Shown: positions 1 through 8,109 of the stretch, piece after piece
How the letters are laid out: every line of letters begins with the position of its first letter
How positions within the stretch are numbered: position 1 is the first letter of the stretch
Assembly (NCBI GenBank): GCA_963815185.1
Contig: CAWFGC010000009.1
Span: 372,001-436,000, forward strand
DNA length: 64,000 bases
Source: SHZL01 sp963815185
GTDB taxonomy: Bacteria; Pseudomonadota; Gammaproteobacteria; Xanthomonadales; SZUA-36
Direction of reading: 5' to 3'
The notes under the pieces: generated by a model
The model's input: only the letters and a program-made list of their open reading frames with translations
Database searches by the model: none
What the model was told of the DNA's origin: nothing
Made by a program: the position numbers and the translations under genes

Positions 1-44
1 TTCTGGAGAAACATTTTGGCCAATAGGGGCCAATCTCAGTGCTC

Positions 45-140
45 ACATAACAAAGCGTTAAAGTTCCTTCCCGGCCTGCGGCCCTCCACCGGACATAAAA
101 ATGCTACGCATTTTTACGCCGCTTAACTAAAACGTTAGGT
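45..140 (+). other. attC recombination site (integron cassette junction)
   Basis: The left arm ACATAAC-N6-TTAAAG (from 45) is complementary to the right arm GCTTAAC-N6-GTTAGGT (121-140). The right arm carries both consensus boxes, RYYYAAC and GTTRRRY. A perfect hairpin TAAAAATGC/GCATTTTTA sits between the arms. This is the bipartite foldable structure recognised by integron integrases. It precedes the cassette gene that starts at 161. Confidence 0.85.
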
Positions 141-160
141 TTCAAAGAAAGGTCAGATTG

Positions 161-556
161 ATGCTCCACCCGAATCAATTCCAGGTAAACGAAGCATGGA
201 TAGCATTCAAGCTCAATGATGAGCCAGTAGTAACCGAAGCAGATGGCGACTTTAATGTTCTTGCACTAATGGATGCAGCAAGCTGCATGATACTCGGCAC
301 AGAATTCGTTCGTGCTGGTTCATCAGAGCCATCGCAACTGGAGTCCAAGAGATTGTTGAAAGGTGGGCATTCCCACAAACAGCAATTTCCAAAGAAGCTG
401 TTTATCCCCACCAATCAAGCAGCGGATTTACTGAGTACCGAAGCAAAACGTAACAAAATTCATGTCGATAATGTCCCAGAAGATCAGCTTCTGGTATTCA
501 TCAGCGAGGCACGAGAGGGCTTTAAGCAACATGTAAGCGGAGGCAGGTTCCAGTGA
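161..556 (+). CDS. Integron cassette protein, hypothetical (131 aa)
   Basis: Start is the ATG at 161, with AAAGG about 9 nt upstream; the TTG one codon earlier is less likely. The product is a soluble acidic protein without signal peptide or membrane segment. It has a phrase around residues 35-50 (LMDAASCMILG) and a second block with LFIPTNQAA. I recognise the general look of a small family found in cassettes and mobile DNA but cannot assign a function. It lies exactly between two attC sites (45-140 and 559-620), so it is a promoterless cassette gene, probably read from an upstream cassette promoter outside the window. Confidence 0.7.
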   Translation: MLHPNQFQVNEAWIAFKLNDEPVVTEADGDFNVLALMDAASCMILGTEFVRAGSSEPSQLESKRLLKGGHSHKQQFPKKLFIPTNQAADLLSTEAKRNKIHVDNVPEDQLLVFISEAREGFKQHVSGGRFQ

Positions 557-558
557 AA

Positions 559-620
559 CCATACAATTCATTCAACTCCCACGCCTACTGCGTAGCCGCC
601 GGTTAATCCAAGCGTTAGAC
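559..620 (+). other. attC recombination site
   Basis: Left arm ACCATAC-N5-ATTCAAC pairs with right arm GGTTAAT-N6-GTTAGAC (601-620), with one extrahelical base in the left arm as is usual for attC. A small central hairpin CTAC..GTAG lies at about 585-595. It is short (about 62 bp) and begins right after the stop codon of the preceding cassette gene. Confidence 0.8.
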
Positions 621-622
621 CT

Positions 623-1424
623 GTGCACCGACTATCCGTCAACCTCAATCTTGCTGCACTACTTGGCAGGATCAACAGATCCTTGGAAGAGGTGTCGCGC
701 TTCGTGTCACGTGGACTCAGCAAGGTAGTCGAAGCTGAAGCAGTAGAAACAGCGCCGTTCTCTTTCGAGTTCAACTCAGGACTCAGTTGGAGTCGAGAAG
801 AAGAGGACGCAGCCTGGAAGAACTGGATTCTTACAAATGGGTTTCGGGATATCGCGGAGCTGATATCGGTTGTTCTTGAGGAAGCGCACCACGTTCTGAC
901 GTTTTATACGCTAATCGGGAGACAAGCGGCGGGTGAGGTTCTGACTGCGTCTGAACTAGACAGCCGAGACAAGGACATTTCTAAGTTTCACCGACAATCG
1001 CTGTCAGACAAACTTGACTGGGTTCTTTCACAGCCAGATTTTTCTATCCCAGACGAAAAGCTAGAAGAGGTAAAGTCTATTAATGCAGCACGCAACTGTC
1101 TTGGCCACCGATCCGGAATCGTTGGAGAGAGGGATTTGACAGAGGGAAGTATGCTCGTTGTGAAGTGGCTTGGCCTTGACACTGCTGTCGAGGTTGAAGG
1201 TAAGGAGATTCCCTTCGATCCTCCCATGTATCTTGAGAAGGGCGGGACAGTGATTACGTGCTTGGTTCGGAGAGAAAAAGCGTTTTCAAGTCGGAGATCG
1301 GATTAGTTTCGAGCAGCGAGAATTCTCAGAGATCGCTTGGTCTATATTTGCATTTGCTCAGGCAGTTACATCAGCCTTGGAATCAGCGGGTAGAGCGCGT
1401 GGCATCAATTTTCCACAAGCATAG
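623..1424 (+). CDS. Integron cassette protein with HEPN-like motif, frameshifted near 1275-1279
   Basis: A GTG start lies 2 nt after the attC right end, typical of cassette genes. The first frame runs 227 codons to 1306. Around residue 159 it has R-N-C-L-G-H within AARNCLGHRSG, matching the RNxxxH signature of HEPN-fold ribonucleases and toxins. After the run of five A at 1275-1279 the +1 frame continues with clearly protein-like sequence (phrases such as QVGDRISFEQ and SIFAFAQAVTSAL) to a TAG at 1422-1424. That stop lies just before an attC-like core. Removing one A gives one protein of 266 aa. This may be a sequencing indel or a real mutation. The HEPN role (RNA cleavage, toxin or antiphage) is an inference from the motif only. 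Confidence 0.6.
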
Positions 1425-1446
1425 GTCTAATTCAGGCGTTATTTTT
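1425..1446 (+). other. Degenerate attC-like core
   Basis: GTCTAAT-N6-GTTATTT follows the reconstructed stop of the previous cassette directly. It resembles the right arms at 121-140 and 601-620 (TAAT/C, six bases, GTTA). No convincing left arm was found, so this is a weak call. It does mark the expected boundary between cassettes 2 and 3. Confidence 0.35.
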
Positions 1447-1473
1447 CTTAAAATTGAAGAAGCGATCCCGTTT

Positions 1474-1755
1474 ATGAAATACGCTAGAGAGGATATCCAA
1501 GCTGTTATTGTTGCTACCATCGCCGTGTCTGTTGTTTGCGCATTCATGTATCCCTTATCGGAATCTCCGACGTTTTTCGATGGTTTCGGACGCATCACAT
1601 TAATCTACATAGTTGGAGCTGCTGTAATAGCGACTTTAATGGCGCCTCGATCTAGGTCTTTTCGCAACATCTGTCAGGGTGCACTGGCAGTCGCTTTCTT
1701 TGGTGCTATCGGCGGACTGATATTGGAAGGAATTTTCAGATTCGTAAGGTCATGA
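1474..1755 (+). CDS. Integron cassette membrane protein, hypothetical (93 aa)
   Basis: I chose the ATG at 1474 rather than the upstream in-frame starts, because those overlap the previous cassette gene. Three hydrophobic segments are visible: about residues 9-27 (AVIVATIAVSVVCAFMY), 40-54 (ITLIYIVGAAVIATLM) and 67-90 (GALAVAFFGAIGGLILEGIF). There is no recognisable domain. An attC-like inverted repeat begins 20 bp after the stop, so it is the third cassette. Membrane location is inferred from hydrophobicity and the function is unknown. Confidence 0.6.
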   Translation: MKYAREDIQAVIVATIAVSVVCAFMYPLSESPTFFDGFGRITLIYIVGAAVIATLMAPRSRSFRNICQGALAVAFFGAIGGLILEGIFRFVRS

Positions 1756-1775
1756 ATAAGCTGTGAGATCAAAAC

Positions 1776-1859
1776 ATAACTTTTTGTTCCAGCCCACGCG
1801 GTGTAACAGCGGCGCAAGGTATGACGCTCGTACCCCGCGCGGCTGAACAACAAGTAGAG
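1776..1859 (+). other. attC-like site (degenerate)
   Basis: Left arm TAACTTTTTGTTCCAGCC (1777-1794) pairs imperfectly with right arm GGCTGAACAACAAGTAGAG (1841-1859), with an extrahelical C in the left arm. The canonical GTTRRRY end is degraded to GTAGAG. It marks the end of the cassette array; the sequence beyond is minus-strand chromosomal genes. Confidence 0.55.
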
Positions 1860-2020
1860 GTTGGCTATGAATTATGCGGCGCTGCAATTAAGATACGAAA
1901 TCGCCGCTGCTCCAAACGCGCATTTTGAAGCTCAAACCGGATGGCTCACCCTGCCGGCGATCCCGCGAACATGCCATGGGCTCTACATTATCCCCCGCTG
2001 CCTTTGGGATTTGAGGTGCG

Positions 2021-2506
2021 CTAGCTTTCAGAATCGAATTCTTCCTGAGCTTTTTGCCAGGCTTTTGACAAATCCCTGTAGGCGTCGGAAAAGCCTTTCT
2101 TCATCTGCCCCCAGGCATCGATCGAACTCGTTTTCAGACTTCCAAAGCGCTCCGCCACGTCAGTCCGCTGTTTGCGCAATGCTCTCAGGCTGGCGCGAGC
2201 GTTTTTGCGTGCGGTCTTGCTCATCTCATCCCAATGCTCGTCGACGCGCAATTCCAGGGCATCGATACGGTGGTCCAGCATCTCCAAAGCAATACTCGTC
2301 TTCGCCACAGCCTCTTCCCGCTGTTCGGCGGTATATGCCTTGAGCGTCTCGACCAGGTCCGCTGTTTCCTTCTTGACTTCCTCCATCGAAGTTTTGTCTT
2401 CAGCGGACCCAGCGAAGCAAACCGGTGCATACCCGAGGAGTGCAACGAGGGCGTAAAGCAAGACCAGGCGCAACGTGCTTCTCTGAAACATGTGTTCTGA
2501 TTTCAT
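2021..2506 (-). CDS. Exported coiled-coil protein (161 aa)
   Basis: Start chosen at 2506, because GGAG lies 9 nt upstream; the ATG at 2512 is too close to that site. An N-terminal signal peptide (hydrophobic LRLVLLYALVALLGYAP, cleavage near CFA-GS) is followed by a charged alpha-helical body rich in Lys, Glu, Ala and Arg. The body contains repeated phrases of the type SLKTSSIDAWGQMKKGF and DLSKAWQKAQ, which also resemble the neighbour at 2605-2892 (DAWEDLKEG). It is probably a periplasmic coiled coil. It is downstream of 2605-2892 on the same strand and likely shares the sigma-54-type promoter at 3040-3055. Function unknown. Confidence 0.65.
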   Translation of the reverse strand: MKSEHMFQRSTLRLVLLYALVALLGYAPVCFAGSAEDKTSMEEVKKETADLVETLKAYTAEQREEAVAKTSIALEMLDHRIDALELRVDEHWDEMSKTARKNARASLRALRKQRTDVAERFGSLKTSSIDAWGQMKKGFSDAYRDLSKAWQKAQEEFDSES

Positions 2507-2604
2507 CTTCATCTTCTCCAGCTTTTGAAGTTCATGAGCGGAATGCAATCGCCGGGACAGGAGCCATTGCCTCCTGTTCTTGAGTGCATGATGAGATACA
2601 ACGG

Positions 2605-2892
2605 CTATTTCAATCTCGCCGTTGCCGATTTCAACGCTGCTCCAAGCGCATCTTGCGCGGACTCGAGACCTTCTTTCAGGTCTTCCCAGGCGTCGCCACT
2701 GGCGCGCTTGAGACCAGAGAGTTTGTCTTTTACAGAATCGCGCTTGCTTTGCAACGTCTCGATCTGCTTCTGATACTGGATTTGTGCGTTCGCTTCTGCC
2801 TGCTCAGCCTTGGCCCTGAGCTTTTTGATATCAGCATCCCACTCGTCCAGTTGTGCTTGTACTTTTTTCGCGTATGCTTCCTTTCTTCCCAT
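2605..2892 (-). CDS. Small coiled-coil protein (95 aa)
   Basis: The start at 2892 (MGRKEAYAKK) is set by GGGAG 7 nt upstream; an in-frame upstream extension lacks such a site. The product is almost entirely a charged heptad-type helix (KVQAQLDEWDADIKKLRAKAE). It matches a widespread proteobacterial family of about 95-aa coiled-coil proteins ending in DAWEDLKEG..SAQDALG. No signal peptide is present. It is first gene of a two-gene unit with the exported coiled-coil protein at 2021-2506. A strong -24/-12 promoter match lies about 150 bp upstream. Role unknown; stress association is inferred from its neighbours. Confidence 0.7.
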   Translation of the reverse strand: MGRKEAYAKKVQAQLDEWDADIKKLRAKAEQAEANAQIQYQKQIETLQSKRDSVKDKLSGLKRASGDAWEDLKEGLESAQDALGAALKSATARLK

Positions 2893-3039
2893 TATGTTCT
2901 CCCAAAGTTCTGCCAAAAAATCGCCTGCCGCCATCAAAGTGAGCGTCGTGCTCACCCGACGGTTTCAACATTCGCCTCGATCATCCAGTTATCGTCGAGA
3001 GGTTTGGCCGGCTCAAGATAGATTTCCTGTGTTTAACGG

Positions 3040-3055
3040 AGCAATTTGCGTGCCA
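3040..3055 (-). promoter_or_regulatory. Sigma-54 (-24/-12) promoter candidate
   Basis: The minus strand reads TGGCACGCAAATTGCT, a full match to the consensus TGGCACG-N4-TTGCW, with GG and GC separated by 10 nt. It faces the coiled-coil pair 2892-2021, leaving a leader of about 140 nt. Confidence 0.7.
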
Positions 3056-3325
3056 CTGCCCACCAAGCGCCGACCGTACCGCTCTATAAGTAAGGTTGCC
3101 AAACTTCCAAAAACCATGCGGCCGGCTGCGAACCTGGCTTCTACAACGTAAAGATTACGTGCTGCTTGTAACTCTTACATTGTGGTTCGCCGGTCTGCTG
3201 CCTCCAAAATAGCAGCACGAGGAAGGATGTAAGTGTGGGAGAAATGCCTCCGGACGGATTTATCCAGACGGCGCCGAAGATCGGTGCCGGTAACGTACGG
3301 GTCAAGAAATCACCGTGCTTGAAGC

Positions 3326-3341
3326 TGGAATGAAATTTGCA
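3326..3341 (+). promoter_or_regulatory. Sigma-54 (-24/-12) promoter candidate
   Basis: TGGAATGAAATTTGCA keeps the invariant GG-N10-GC and the TTGCA box, with one deviation in the -24 element. It sits 36 bp before the cytochrome gene and is divergent from the site at 3040-3055. Confidence 0.6.
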
Positions 3342-3376
3342 TCAGCTCAGGTAACTGAGAAGACCACGGAAAGCAT

Positions 3377-4063
3377 ATGAACGAAAATGCAAACAGACGC
3401 AAACTCCACCCAACTAACGGCGTAGCCTGCTCAATGCTGGCGATGGCCATGATGTGGCTGTGTCATTGCCCCCAAGCGCTCGCGCAGGAGCCGATCAAAT
3501 CAACGGAACCGATTGAGGCGGAGGCTGTGGGCGCTATTGCCTCTTGTTCCGTCTGTCACGGACCGCAGGGCGAAGGCAACGCGGTCCTGGGTGCGCCCAG
3601 AATCGGCGGCATGGCGGAATGGTACCTGTCCAGGCAACTGCATCATTTTCGCCAGGGCATCCGGGGAGCAACTGATGAGGACGCCTACGGCACTCAGATG
3701 AGGGCAATGGCATTGGCGCTCGACGATCTGGAAGAAGCCGATGAGTTGGCCCGATATCTCTCGATGCTGGCGCCCCCGGAAGCGCCTAAAATCATTTCAG
3801 GTGATGTGAAACGGGGCAAACAGGTCTATGGAGTGTGCACGGCGTGCCACGGCGCGGACGGGCGCGGCAGCAAAACGCTCAACGCACCAGCACTGCAGGG
3901 CCAATACGACTGGTATCTGGTTCGCCAGCTCAATAACTACCGCAACGGCTTGCGCGGCACGAACCAGGAGGATACCTACGGCATGCAGATGGCGCCGATA
4001 GCCAAGACGTTGACCGATGAGCAAGACATCAAAGATGTCGTCGCCTACATCAATACCCTCTGA
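3377..4063 (+). CDS. Dihaem cytochrome c, cytochrome c4 type
   Basis: The 228-aa precursor has a signal sequence (hydrophobic stretch about residues 17-37, cleavage near ALA-QE) and two homologous haem c domains. Haem sites are C57-SVC-H61 and C154-TAC-H158. Each is followed by a GxxGxG-type loop and a YGxQM segment carrying candidate Met ligands. Two tandem class I domains of about 90 residues are the c4 arrangement. It is a periplasmic electron carrier, in this family often between the bc1 complex and terminal oxidases. The -24/-12 promoter just upstream puts it in the same putative regulon as its neighbours. Haem binding is seen from motifs; the physiological partner is unknown. Confidence 0.85.
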   Translation: MNENANRRKLHPTNGVACSMLAMAMMWLCHCPQALAQEPIKSTEPIEAEAVGAIASCSVCHGPQGEGNAVLGAPRIGGMAEWYLSRQLHHFRQGIRGATDEDAYGTQMRAMALALDDLEEADELARYLSMLAPPEAPKIISGDVKRGKQVYGVCTACHGADGRGSKTLNAPALQGQYDWYLVRQLNNYRNGLRGTNQEDTYGMQMAPIAKTLTDEQDIKDVVAYINTL

Positions 4064-4117
4064 AGAACGCAACGAGAATAGCAACTTCTTGAATAATTCA
4101 AATCGAGCTGAGTAACT

Positions 4118-4396
4118 GTGAGCATTGCAGGCATCAGAAAGCAATTCACGCAACATGCCATTTTTCTGGCTCTGGTCCTGATGTTGTCGTCGGGGGCCGC
4201 ACCCGGAATTTTGCGCGCCGCCGAACCGATCTTGGATAGCGACGTGACGCACTATGTGGAGCGTGCGTTTCTGTCCAATCCGACAATTCCATTCAATTCC
4301 ATCGATGTGACTGCCGATCAGGGCATCGTCACGCTTATTGGAAGCACTGGGAACATTTTGGCCAAAGAGCGCGCCGTGCGTACCGCAAAAGAGTGA
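4118..4396 (+). CDS. Truncated exported single-BON protein
   Basis: A GTG start gives a 92-aa product with a signal peptide (hydrophobic residues about 14-30) and the first two thirds of one BON domain (phrases DSDVTHYVERAF, TADQGIVTLIGS). It stops at TGA right where the BON helix should continue (KERAVRTAKE). BON domains are periplasmic phospholipid-binding modules of about 60 residues and the two full BON proteins nearby carry two each, so this copy looks 3'-truncated. It lies 54 bp after the cytochrome gene and may be co-transcribed. It may be a functional short protein or decay. Confidence 0.5.
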   Translation: MSIAGIRKQFTQHAIFLALVLMLSSGAAPGILRAAEPILDSDVTHYVERAFLSNPTIPFNSIDVTADQGIVTLIGSTGNILAKERAVRTAKE

Positions 4397-4926
4397 ATGG
4401 ATCTTGTGAATCATTTGTTGGGAAGTCATTGCGGGGGCACTGCTGGGAGTCGTCATTGGATTTGCAGTTGGGCAAATACAGCTTTGGGCCCACCACAGGC
4501 ACTTTGCCGGTCAGATAGCACTACTAACCAGTACTAGCATGCTCTCTCCGACCAAATTGCGACGGTGCTGGGCGGCATAAGGAGTGCGATCCTTGCACAC
4601 CGAAGGCCGGTTATCGCCGACCACCCCGATCCCGATTCCCGGCATGGTGCCCTTCTCGACATTCTGATGCTGGTCGCGACCGGTGCATCGACAAGCCGCA
4701 ATCGACCACGCCATTCAGGTTGGCAACACCGTAATCTGTTTGCAAATAAAGCTGGGTAACCATGAATTGGAAAACCATTGCCACCCAACGCAAGCACTAG
4801 GATGCAATCAATGGTTCACATGGCTCACGCCGTTATATCGGGCTGAAAAGTGATCATTGCAGGGTATCTTGCTCTCGGTAATTTTTACCGAACGTAATAA
4901 TTTTTTCTGGCTGTTCCACCGTTAAA
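4397..4926. other. Gene-poor stretch, no supported gene
   Basis: About 530 bp between the truncated BON gene and the histidine kinase. Short open frames exist on both strands, but none has a ribosome binding site plus recognisable content. One plus-strand segment near 4427-4470 would encode a hydrophobic run (AGALLGVVIGFAVG), perhaps a relic of a membrane protein. No repeat or RNA gene was seen. Confidence 0.4.
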
Positions 4927-6523
4927 TCAGCCATCTGCCGGCTGGTCTTCCAGTGGCTCAAGCGTGAAATGAAAACTGGCTCCCTGGCCTGGGTTCCCCT
5001 CTGCCCAGATGCGTCCCCGGTGCCTGCTGACCACGCGGGCAACTATGGCCAGTCCCAAGCCAATGCCGTCTTCGACCTTGCTCTCGTGAAGGCGCTGAAA
5101 AGCGCAGAACATGCGTTTTGCTGAGCGCTGGTCGAAGCCAATACCATTGTCACTGATGCTATAGACGGTCACGCCGCCTGTACTTTCAAAGCCGACAACG
5201 ATTCGGCGGTCCTGCTTGCTGCGGGTGTATTTGAGTGCGTTGCCCAGCAAGTTCATGAGCAGGATTTTGACCAGCCGCTCATCAGCTTCAACGTTCGGCA
5301 GATCATGCAGTTCAAAATTGACAGTACATGCTGGTTCGTTGACCTTGAGTTCCTCAAAGACCTCTGCGGTGAGTTGGCGCATGTTCAGCGGCTCTCGTTT
5401 GAAGGTGGCATGCGCAACGGTGGACAAACCCAGCATGCGCTCGAGGATTTCTGCCATCTGCCTAACCGCTTGCGAAATTCGCTTTAGCGTATCTCCGGCC
5501 TCCGGCACCAGTAGCGTCGCATTATGAGTTTCGAGCAGTTGCGTGTTTATGGCAATGGCGTTGAGTGGGTTGCGCAGGTCGTGGGCAACTGAATCGCTAA
5601 TGGTCTGCAAGTCCGCCGTACGGTTGGCGATTTCCCGTTCCAAATGACGATTCAGCTCAGCCAGTCCCCGCTCAGCCTGTTCGGCCGCGCGGGCGCGGGT
5701 GTGGGCACGCCAGTTCTCAAAGGTAAGAGTACCCATCAGCACGGCAATGATCAGGCCCAGTAACAAGGTCATGTCGATGGCCGGTGTTTTGAAGCTCTCA
5801 GCCAATTCGAGGCCTGGCGTATGCACGACTTTCCACAAGGAATTCATCGAATACTTGATCATCCCTTGCCGCGTCCAATTTGCGGGAATGGTATCAGCGG
5901 CTTCACCCCGGCTGAAAAGCATTACGTTTCTCCAGTACACTCGTACTGCGTATCCGGGCGAAGCGTCTCTTAGCAGGTGGTGAAGGCATTTTCGTGCATC
6001 CACTACTGCAATCAGACGCCCGCTGTCGGGCATAGGATCCTCGACCAGGTAGATTTCAAAAAAAGGATTACCTTGACGATCCAGAAACGGCCCGGCCATG
6101 GTGTTGCGGCTCACCTGCCGCGCTTTGGCCAACAGGTCCTGGTAGCCGTTCCACTCGCTGTCGTCCGGGCGAAAATTAAAAATCGGGTTTTCAGCTGTAC
6201 GGGCAAATCGGACATCGTTGCGCGGGTCATCCCAGAGAAGTATGGTCACGCCTTCAATTTTCGCTATCTCGATATCGGCATCTGATGTCCACAAGTCGCG
6301 CGGAAGCTGACCATACGTGGCCCAAAAAGTTTTCGTGCCGTCCAAAGCGGCGAACATGCGTTCCACATTGCGAATGAGCTGACTGCGGGTGGCGTAGGAT
6401 TCGGATTCTATGATTCGTGAAATCTGATTGTTGTTGTAGTCGTTTAAGCGAGTTCCAAACCCGCACTGTGCCAGCGGCGACGACGACAGTGACCAACATC
6501 GACAGTAGCAAGCGAATGATCAT
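4927..6523 (-). CDS. Membrane sensor histidine kinase, frameshifted near 6456-6462
   Basis: From the ATG at 6523 a transmembrane start (IIRLLLSMLVTVVVAAG) is read. The frame then shifts by one around the GGG (minus strand) at 6460-6462. The downstream frame continues with NQISRIIESESYATRSQLIR and runs to 4927. The downstream part has an extracytoplasmic sensing region, a second membrane helix (TLLLGLIIAVLMGTLTF), H-box VAHDLRNPLNAI, N-box LLMNLLGNALKYT, G1 DNGIGFD and G2 GIGLGLAIV. A phrase MFCAFQRLH resembles phytochrome-like kinases. The catalytic core is intact. No response regulator is adjacent; the NtrC-type one at 21772-23073 or the lone receiver at 21323 could be partners. The shift may be a sequencing indel. 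Confidence 0.75.
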
Positions 6524-6638
6524 GGCAGTTAGTGCTTGAGGAATCTCTGATTAGTTATACGCATGCGCGCAGATGTCTTTACCGGTGCTGCTCGAAAGGC
6601 GCTCGTTGAAACCTCGCCGGAGATCGTATTGGAGGATC

Positions 6639-6654
6639 TGCATCATTGGCGCCA
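6639..6654 (-). promoter_or_regulatory. Sigma-54 (-24/-12) promoter candidate
   Basis: The minus strand reads TGGCGCCAATGATGCA, with GG-N10-GC spacing. It lies 116 bp before the start of the histidine kinase gene at 6523. Confidence 0.45.
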
Positions 6655-6753
6655 TGGTAATAGTTACGAGCCTTGGTAAAAGTTTCAAGCGTATTTTGCC
6701 GCAGAAATCCCGATTCTGCGCGAAAGCCGGTGTTCTGGCGCGGTTTCGGAACT

Positions 6754-6769
6754 TGGCCCAAAAACTGCA
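6754..6769 (+). promoter_or_regulatory. Sigma-54 (-24/-12) promoter candidate
   Basis: TGGCCCAAAAACTGCA has correct GG-N10-GC spacing and lies about 165 bp before the glycine-zipper gene at 6934. Confidence 0.45.
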
Positions 6770-6933
6770 TTATGGTTCCAGCAAGCAATATCCTTTTGCG
6801 CCCGCCGCGGCATTCGAATTCTGCTTGTGGGCGGGAGCCAGGAGTTGTTTTCGAGGCAGGCGACGATGGGCATGATGGCCTGCCGTTTGGTCCTAATCGA
6901 AGGTCGCGACAGGCGGCCACAGGAGTGTTGATT

Positions 6934-7467
6934 ATGAACAAACAATTGGTAATTGGAGGCATTATCGGCGCTGTGGCGGTAACCGCCATTGGCGGCGTTG
7001 CCAGCTATAACTTGTTGAATTCCGGGAACTATGCCGAGGTGGTTTCCGTAAGGCCGGCAATGAAAACGGTGAGCATTCCTCGTGAGGACTGTCACGATGA
7101 AATCATCAATCGTGAGAAACCGACAAAAGATCCACACCAGGTTGCCGGAACCATTGCCGGTGCGGTCATTGGTGGCGTGCTGGGTAGTAAGGTAGGCAAA
7201 GGCAAAGGAAAGGATATCGCCACTGTGGGCGGAGCGGTGGCGGGTGGCTATGCCGGCAACAAGATTCAGGAAAACATGCAGGAGCGGAATAGCGAGCAGG
7301 AACTCCAACAGGTTTGCCGCACCGTATATGACAGCCAGGAGCAACAGGATGGGTATGAAGTGACCTATCGACTCGACGGGCAGGAACGCTCCGTGCACAT
7401 GGACCACGATCCCGGGAGTCGGATTGCACTGGAAAATGGAGAAATCAATCTGGAATCCAACGGTTGA
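6934..7467 (+). CDS. Glycine-zipper 2TM-type envelope protein (177 aa)
   Basis: The start at 6934 is set by AGGAG 8 nt upstream; a longer in-frame extension exists but has no such site. An N-terminal membrane anchor (LVIGGIIGAVAVTAIGGVAS) is followed by a glycine zipper with small-residue repeats (AGTIAGAVIGGVLGSKVG and VGGAVAGGYAGNK, about residues 70-112). A C-terminal region carries a conserved CRTVYDSQEQQDGYEVTY phrase. This is the 17 kDa surface antigen / SlyB-like glycine-zipper family found in cell envelopes of proteobacteria. The exact role is unknown. The promoter at 6754-6769 and the neighbours suggest an envelope-stress function. Confidence 0.75.
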   Translation: MNKQLVIGGIIGAVAVTAIGGVASYNLLNSGNYAEVVSVRPAMKTVSIPREDCHDEIINREKPTKDPHQVAGTIAGAVIGGVLGSKVGKGKGKDIATVGGAVAGGYAGNKIQENMQERNSEQELQQVCRTVYDSQEQQDGYEVTYRLDGQERSVHMDHDPGSRIALENGEINLESNG

Positions 7468-7639
7468 ATTGACGCCGCCTGGAGGCGTTCGGCAGCAATT
7501 TGAGTCCGCCAGGTTCTGAAAGTTCGCGTGCTTGTCTGCTCAACTGCCCTTGTAACTTTTGCAAAGGTTTTGAAAACCGGTCGCTAGCAATTGCTTTGCG
7601 CCGCGCACGACACTCGGCGCCACTGCACGCTCTGAGTCT

Positions 7640-7655
7640 TGGCATGAAACCTGCA
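7640..7655 (+). promoter_or_regulatory. Sigma-54 (-24/-12) promoter candidate
   Basis: TGGCATGAAACCTGCA has GG-N10-GC spacing, 38 bp before the gene at 7693. It probably serves the 7693-8478 pair. Confidence 0.6.
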
Positions 7656-7692
7656 GCTATCCAGGGTGCAACGCTTTGCAAAGGAGCCAGTC

Positions 7693-8097
7693 ATGAATCG
7701 CATTCTGATATTTGTTTTCTTGGCCTTGTCTGTGATGCCGGCCAGTGCAGCAAATGTGGGAATCTCAATCTCTGTTGGAGAGCCTGGCTATTATGGCCGT
7801 CTTGATATTGGGGATTACCCACGCCCGCGGCTAATTTATACGGAACCGATAATCGTCCGGCATAGGGTGCTCGTCGGGCCGCCGATTTATCTGCGCGTGC
7901 CGCCGCATCATAGGCGGCACTGGGATAGATATTGCGATGAGTACAGAGCGTGTAGCAGGCGCGTGTACTTTGTAGACAATGGTTGGTACGAACACACTTA
8001 TGTGCCCGCATACCGTCACAAACACCACAAGGATAGACATGACAAAAAGCCAAGACGCCATCGGCCACGACTGACCGTGCCCCCGTTTTTCATTTAA
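7693..8097 (+). CDS. Exported basic Tyr/His/Arg-rich protein (134 aa)
   Basis: The ATG at 7693 has AAGGAG 7 nt upstream. A signal peptide of about 19 residues (ILIFVFLALSVMPASA) is followed by a mature part rich in Tyr, Pro, His and Arg, with phrases such as EPGYYGRLDIGDYPRP and HKHHKDRHDKKPRRHRP. The C-terminus is strongly basic and ends in VPPFFI. The type is common in the periplasm of beta/gammaproteobacteria, but no function is known. It is followed 12 bp later by the HiPIP gene and likely co-transcribed with it. A histidine-rich tail could bind metal, which is speculation. Confidence 0.65.
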   Translation: MNRILIFVFLALSVMPASAANVGISISVGEPGYYGRLDIGDYPRPRLIYTEPIIVRHRVLVGPPIYLRVPPHHRRHWDRYCDEYRACSRRVYFVDNGWYEHTYVPAYRHKHHKDRHDKKPRRHRPRLTVPPFFI

Positions 8098-8109
8098 GGA
8101 GAAGGTGAA

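Noticed and set aside
1275..1280. Programmed ribosomal frameshift at the A5 run in cassette 2
   Set aside because: The needed shift is +1, the run lacks the A-AAA-AAG heptamer, and many other genes here have similar breaks, so a sequencing indel is more likely.
1861..2460. Plus-strand open frames opposite the exported coiled-coil gene
   Set aside because: Arg/Ser-rich composition typical of antisense translation; the minus-strand gene has a signal peptide and ribosome site.
4511..4800. Overlapping open frames on both strands between the BON fragment and the histidine kinase
   Set aside because: No start/ribosome site combination and no recognisable protein features in any of them.
6869..6884. 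Additional -24/-12-like sequence before the glycine-zipper gene
   Set aside because: Spacing between GG and GC is 11-12 nt instead of 10.
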